This document shows positions 63,848-64,000 of a DNA stretch of 64,000 nt, piece by piece. Made by a program: the position numbers and the translations under genes. Source of the stretch: Lineus longissimus (Eukaryota; Nemertea; Pilidiophora; Heteronemertea; Lineidae); the NCBI RefSeq assembly GCF_910592395.1, contig NC_088311.1, positions 3,722,501-3,786,500 on the forward strand. Direction: 5' to 3'. Positions within the stretch are counted from its first letter, which is position 1. Every line of letters starts with the position of its first letter. The notes beneath the pieces are model-generated. The model saw only the letters and a program-made list of their open reading frames with translations, was not told where the DNA came from and made no database searches.

Positions 63848-64000
63848 CTATGATGAAGGAAATAATATTTTACCTTAACAACTCAACGTGATGTGGTGCT
63901 CTTCACCGCGACTATAATGCGCTACTTGAATATGTTATTGGTTTTGTAGGGGTAGCGGCAAGTGAACCAACTAATGTGGCCGAGATTTAATCTTATAGAG

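Overview
This is a eukaryotic (bilaterian animal) genomic window. Every recognisable gene is split into short exons with GT-AG (twice GC-AG) introns, exon phases join cleanly, and the intergenic and intronic DNA is AT-rich and full of minisatellites and foldback elements. The gene set (ciliary CC2D2A, a DEG/ENaC channel, a CAP/EGF/ShK secreted protein, mitochondrial glycine amidinotransferase, a lipid phosphate phosphatase, a short-chain dehydrogenase and a CYP3-like P450) fits an invertebrate, probably marine: a lophotrochozoan or an invertebrate deuterostome. I cannot fix the phylum from the sequence alone.

Layout. 398-16095 (+): the 3' ~1,390 codons of CC2D2A, whose 5' end lies left of the window. 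17167-18245: a 50-bp minisatellite. 19962-27200 (+): a complete 9-exon DEG/ENaC channel gene (972 residues) with a very large insertion in the extracellular domain. 30144-36863 (-): a complete 13-exon secreted CAP + EGF-like + five-ShK protein (511 residues). 38184-42028 (+): complete 8-exon GATM (410 residues). 42523-44960 (-): complete 6-exon phospholipid phosphatase (325 residues). 45146-48038 (+): SDR retinol/hydroxysteroid dehydrogenase (326 residues if the proposed first exon is right), with a 53-bp minisatellite in intron 1. 48355-50764 (-): a PAN/apple exon and a large unrecognised 334-codon terminal exon that share a reading phase. 52197-58495 (-): complete 13-exon cytochrome P450 (538 residues). 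58636-62446: a repeat-rich block with two tandem long-inverted-repeat elements and a third large inverted repeat. 63751-63847 (-): a transmembrane exon of a gene that continues off the right edge.

The genes do not form a pathway. Several are simple metabolic or detoxification units placed side by side in mixed orientation. Two neighbouring pairs are divergent: CAP/ShK with GATM (about 1.3 kb apart) and PLPP with SDR (about 0.2 kb apart if the SDR first exon is correct).

The most unusual points are the ~480-residue, coiled-coil-like, glycosylation-rich insertion in the DEG/ENaC channel, a short duplicated piece of that same insertion lying in intron 2, the PAN-plus-orphan-domain gene, and the pair of foldback elements with 21-bp subrepeats. 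All exon models were built by eye from splice motifs, homology remembered from the families, and phase bookkeeping. No alignment or search was run.
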